Shown one piece after another: positions 5,522 to 6,880 of a stretch of 6,880 nt of DNA. Location: assembly GCA_011051635.1 (NCBI GenBank), contig DRKV01000013.1, positions 1 to 6,880 on the forward strand, written 5' to 3'. The DNA comes from Chloroflexota bacterium (GTDB taxonomy: Bacteria; Chloroflexota; Anaerolineae; Anaerolineales; DRKV01). The stretch's first letter is position 1, and every line of letters begins with the position of its first letter. Under the pieces are notes generated by a model. It was not told the origin of the DNA. It made no database searches and was given only the letters and a program-made list of their open reading frames with translations. The translations under genes and the position numbers were made by a program.

Positions 5522-5547
5522 AAAAAGGCACGCGCGCAGGCGTGCCT
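5522..5547 (-). terminator. intrinsic terminator between the GNAT and SWIM genes, possible attenuator
   Basis: Read on the minus strand, AGGCACGC (5547-5540) and GCGTGCCT (5533-5526) form a perfect 8-bp stem around a 6-nt loop, followed by TTTTT (5526-5522, sharing one base with the stem). It lies about 140 nt after the acetyltransferase stop codon, so it can end that transcript. It also lies downstream of the SWIM promoter and 15 nt before the SWIM ribosome binding site. It must therefore be passed by SWIM transcripts and could act as an attenuator. Confidence 0.7.
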
Positions 5548-5610
5548 CCAAAAACAGGACGGGTAACGGGAACGTTTGAAGAGAACTTGCTCAAAGCAGG
5601 GTTGCCTCCA
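5536..5610 (-). repeat. pair of 15-nt direct repeats in the SWIM leader
   Basis: TGGAGGCAACCCTGC (complement of 5596-5610) and TGGAGGCACGCCTGC (complement of 5536-5550) agree at 13 of 15 bases and lie exactly 60 nt apart. The second copy contains the 5' arm and part of the loop of the terminator hairpin. They could be paired protein-binding sites, alternative RNA pairing arms, or traces of a duplication. Confidence 0.6.
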
Positions 5611-5622
5611 TCTGGTGGTTTG

Positions 5623-5651
5623 AGTATAAGCGTTTTTCCTTGTCGCGTCAA
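5623..5651 (-). promoter_or_regulatory. promoter of the SWIM gene
   Basis: On the minus strand, TTGACG (complement of 5646-5651) and TATACT (complement of 5623-5628) are separated by exactly 17 nt. Each matches the sigma-70 consensus at 5 of 6 positions. The predicted start is near 5616, giving a leader of about 125 nt before the SWIM ATG. The promoter lies 35 nt after the acetyltransferase stop codon. Confidence 0.8.
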
Positions 5652-5686
5652 CCGTTGATTTCCCTTGCAAAATCGTTGAGACGCCG

Positions 5687-6661
5687 TCAGGGTGTCCAGC
5701 GCATCCATACGAGGGTCTGGTGTAACTTGAAACCACTGCGGGCGATGGCCTCGGTGCTGCGCCCCGCGGGATAATCCAGTGCCAGAAGGGATGAGGAGCG
5801 AATGCGGTTGTGCGCGAAGCGCAGCAACACGGGAATGCTCATCGCTTCGTAGGCGGGATGCAGGCTCAGCCACAGGGCTGTCTTGCGTCCCGCTCCCGAT
5901 TGCCAGGTAAGCACGCCAATCAACCGGCCCCGATAGTGCAAACTCCATTGCCGCAAAAAGATGCCGTGCCACAGACGGGCAGCCCACCCTCCAACGCCGG
6001 GCCTGAGCCAGGCAGTCCTGACGGGAAATTGCCATTGAATGGCGGGGGGGTAAACCGCTTCAAACCACTGTCGCTGCAAAGGCCAGTCTCCGCGCTTGCG
6101 GGAGACAAGTTCCATCCCGTCCAGGAGGGTGACTTCCTGGGAGGCGCCGTTGCTGTACCAGGTATCGCGGCGTGCCTGCTCAACGAAACCCGCATGCCTG
6201 TACAGGCGGATGGCTTCTTCGTTTTCGGCGCGCACGTGGAGCCAGGGAGGTGTGTTCCCGTGTTCCAGGGCGTACCCGATGCAGGCCCGGGTGAGTGCTT
6301 TCCCGATGCCGCGCCGCCGATAAGCGGGGAGCACCGCGACGTTGGCTATCAAGTAGCGGCGTGTTCTTCCCTCGTGAAAAGGCACCAGGCTGGCATTTCC
6401 CACCACTCTGCCGTCCTCCTCCCACACGAAACCGGCTTCGGGGACCGGGCCGCGCTGCCTGCCCGACTCTCTCCAGCGCAGCAGGGCGGGGTTATCGGCG
6501 ATGTAGCGCAGTTGCCGCACATACCGCCTGCCGTCTGCATCCAGCGTATCGGCAAAACAGGTTTCGATGAGTTCTGCCACGGGGCGCAAATCGCTGGCCG
6601 GGCGAAAAGGACGCAGGTGGGGGGAACGGTTTCGGAGCAGGGAGGGAGCCAGAGTTGCCAT
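5687..6661 (-). CDS. tandem-domain GNAT acetyltransferase
   Basis: This 324-residue protein has an intact N-terminal GNAT domain (about residues 16-165). Motif A is N-V-A-V-L-P-A-Y-R-R-R-G-I-G-K-A-L (107-123), with the acetyl-CoA-binding R-R-x-G-I-G loop. The later L-H-V-R-A-E-N-E-E-A-I-R-L-Y-R-H-A-G-F (141-159) is the usual motif B region. The C-terminal half (about 190-320) has GNAT-like strand spacing (L-I-G-V-L-T-W, T-A-L-W-L-S-L-H-P, final S-G-F-K-L) but no R-x-x-G-x-G/A loop, so it looks like a degenerate second GNAT domain. The substrate cannot be predicted. The ATG at 6661 is the first in frame. An extended -10 promoter lies about 30 nt upstream, and only a weak ribosome binding site is visible. 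An alternative internal start is unlikely, because the domain begins near residue 16. Confidence 0.85.
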   Translation of the reverse strand: MATLAPSLLRNRSPHLRPFRPASDLRPVAELIETCFADTLDADGRRYVRQLRYIADNPALLRWRESGRQRGPVPEAGFVWEEDGRVVGNASLVPFHEGRTRRYLIANVAVLPAYRRRGIGKALTRACIGYALEHGNTPPWLHVRAENEEAIRLYRHAGFVEQARRDTWYSNGASQEVTLLDGMELVSRKRGDWPLQRQWFEAVYPPAIQWQFPVRTAWLRPGVGGWAARLWHGIFLRQWSLHYRGRLIGVLTWQSGAGRKTALWLSLHPAYEAMSIPVLLRFAHNRIRSSSLLALDYPAGRSTEAIARSGFKLHQTLVWMRWTP

Positions 6662-6690
6662 GAGCCACTTTCACATGGGGACGTGCTTCC

Positions 6691-6699
6691 ATTGTACCA
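6691..6699 (-). promoter_or_regulatory. extended -10 promoter of the tandem-GNAT gene
   Basis: On the minus strand the sequence TGGTACAAT (complement of 6691-6699) fits the extended -10 pattern TGn-TANAAT. The -35 position 17 nt upstream (CCACTT) is poor, which is common when a TGn motif is present. Initiation near 6684 would leave a leader of about 22 nt before the ATG at 6661. Confidence 0.5.
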
Positions 6700-6783
6700 T
6701 CGGTAGCGTTGGGAAGTGGTCGGCGGTCAAGCGGGGCAATCGCACTTCGTCATTCTACATTCATCATTCCCCCTCCCCCCTTG

Positions 6784-6792
6784 TGTTACAAT
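6784..6792 (+). promoter_or_regulatory. extended -10 promoter of the right-edge gene
   Basis: TGTTACAAT fits the extended -10 pattern TGn-TANAAT, and the -35 position (TCATTC at 6764-6769) is weak. It is divergent from the acetyltransferase promoter and about 90 nt away from it. Initiation near 6799 would give a leader of about 68 nt before the GTG at 6867. No gene is seen between 6662 and 6866. Confidence 0.5.
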
Positions 6793-6804
6793 GAACCCGC
6801 CTAT

Positions 6805-6847
6805 GGCGTACAGAAACGCCGCTTTCCTCCGGCGCGTCCGGATTTTT
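6805..6847 (+). terminator. two hairpins in the leader of the right-edge gene, second terminator-like
   Basis: GGCGT (6805-6809) can pair with ACGCC (6816-6820). TCCGG (6828-6832) can pair with CCGGA (6838-6842) around CGCGT, followed directly by TTTTT (6843-6847). The second unit has terminator shape but a short 5-bp stem. It lies between the predicted start of transcription and the GGAG ribosome binding site at 6855-6858, so it may be an attenuator or only a weak pause site. Confidence 0.35.
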
Positions 6848-6866
6848 GCAGAATGGAGCATTTGTT

Positions 6867-6880
6867 GTGACTGACGAGAA
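6867..6880 (+). CDS. start of a gene cut by the window edge
   Basis: A GTG at 6867 preceded by GGAG (6855-6858, 8 nt spacing) opens a frame reading M-T-D-E and then leaves the window. An upstream promoter and leader are visible. Too little is present to name the product. Confidence 0.4.

Noticed and set aside
5491..5736. Longer SWIM protein starting at 5736
   Set aside because: The added part spans a near-consensus promoter and a terminator hairpin and overlaps the end of the acetyltransferase gene. AAAGGAG supports the ATG at 5490.
5810..6706. Plus-strand frame of 298 codons opposite the tandem GNAT gene
   Set aside because: The minus-strand reading has clear GNAT motifs; the plus-strand one has no recognisable domain.
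6691..6730. TTGACC (minus strand, 6725-6730) as the -35 of the acetyltransferase promoter
   Set aside because: It lies 28 nt from the TACAAT box, too far for a sigma-70 promoter.

Overview
The window looks like a chromosomal segment of a GC-rich, free-living bacterium. Chloroflexota (Anaerolineae-like) is my best guess. It rests on the gene mix (short NfeD plus slipin, RNase D with two HRDC domains, beta-CASP nuclease), the GC-rich codon use and the structured intergenic repeats. Taxonomy is inference; there is no marker gene such as rRNA here.

Layout. Positions 1-335 hold no gene. They contain two direct copies of an 80-bp, hairpin-rich repeat (3-82 and 220-299) that flank a non-coding spacer and end just before a TATAAT promoter. 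Next comes a tightly packed plus-strand run of five genes: a short NfeD-family membrane protein (336-962), a slipin/stomatin SPFH protein (1024-1944), a RimI-like GNAT acetyltransferase (1952-2425), ribonuclease D (2431-3579) and a metallo-beta-lactamase/beta-CASP ribonuclease (3623-5017). The gaps between them are 61, 7, 5 and 43 nt. A tRNA-Ser(CGA) gene (5047-5134) follows 29 nt after the nuclease stop codon. It has its own promoter, and a strong terminator lies just behind it.

A second, bidirectional terminator separates this run from a minus-strand pair: a 79-residue SWIM zinc-finger protein (5251-5490) and a 324-residue tandem-GNAT acetyltransferase (5687-6661). The SWIM gene has a near-consensus promoter. 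Its roughly 125-nt leader carries an intrinsic-terminator hairpin before the ribosome binding site, plus two near-identical 15-nt repeats exactly 60 nt apart. The right edge (6662-6880) is a divergent intergenic region with back-to-back extended -10 promoters and the first codons of a plus-strand gene that leaves the window.

How the genes may work together. NfeD and slipin form the well-known membrane pair of the stomatin/NfeD operon, here in the form lacking the serine-protease domain. RNase D and the beta-CASP enzyme are both RNA-processing enzymes, placed directly before a tRNA whose CCA end is not encoded. This is consistent with an RNA-maturation theme, but no functional link is shown by the sequence. 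I see no defence system, CRISPR array, transposase or phage gene. The less ordinary material is regulatory and repetitive: the hairpin repeat with a swapped central hairpin, the two attenuator-like leaders, and the promoters that start transcripts almost at the Shine-Dalgarno sequence.
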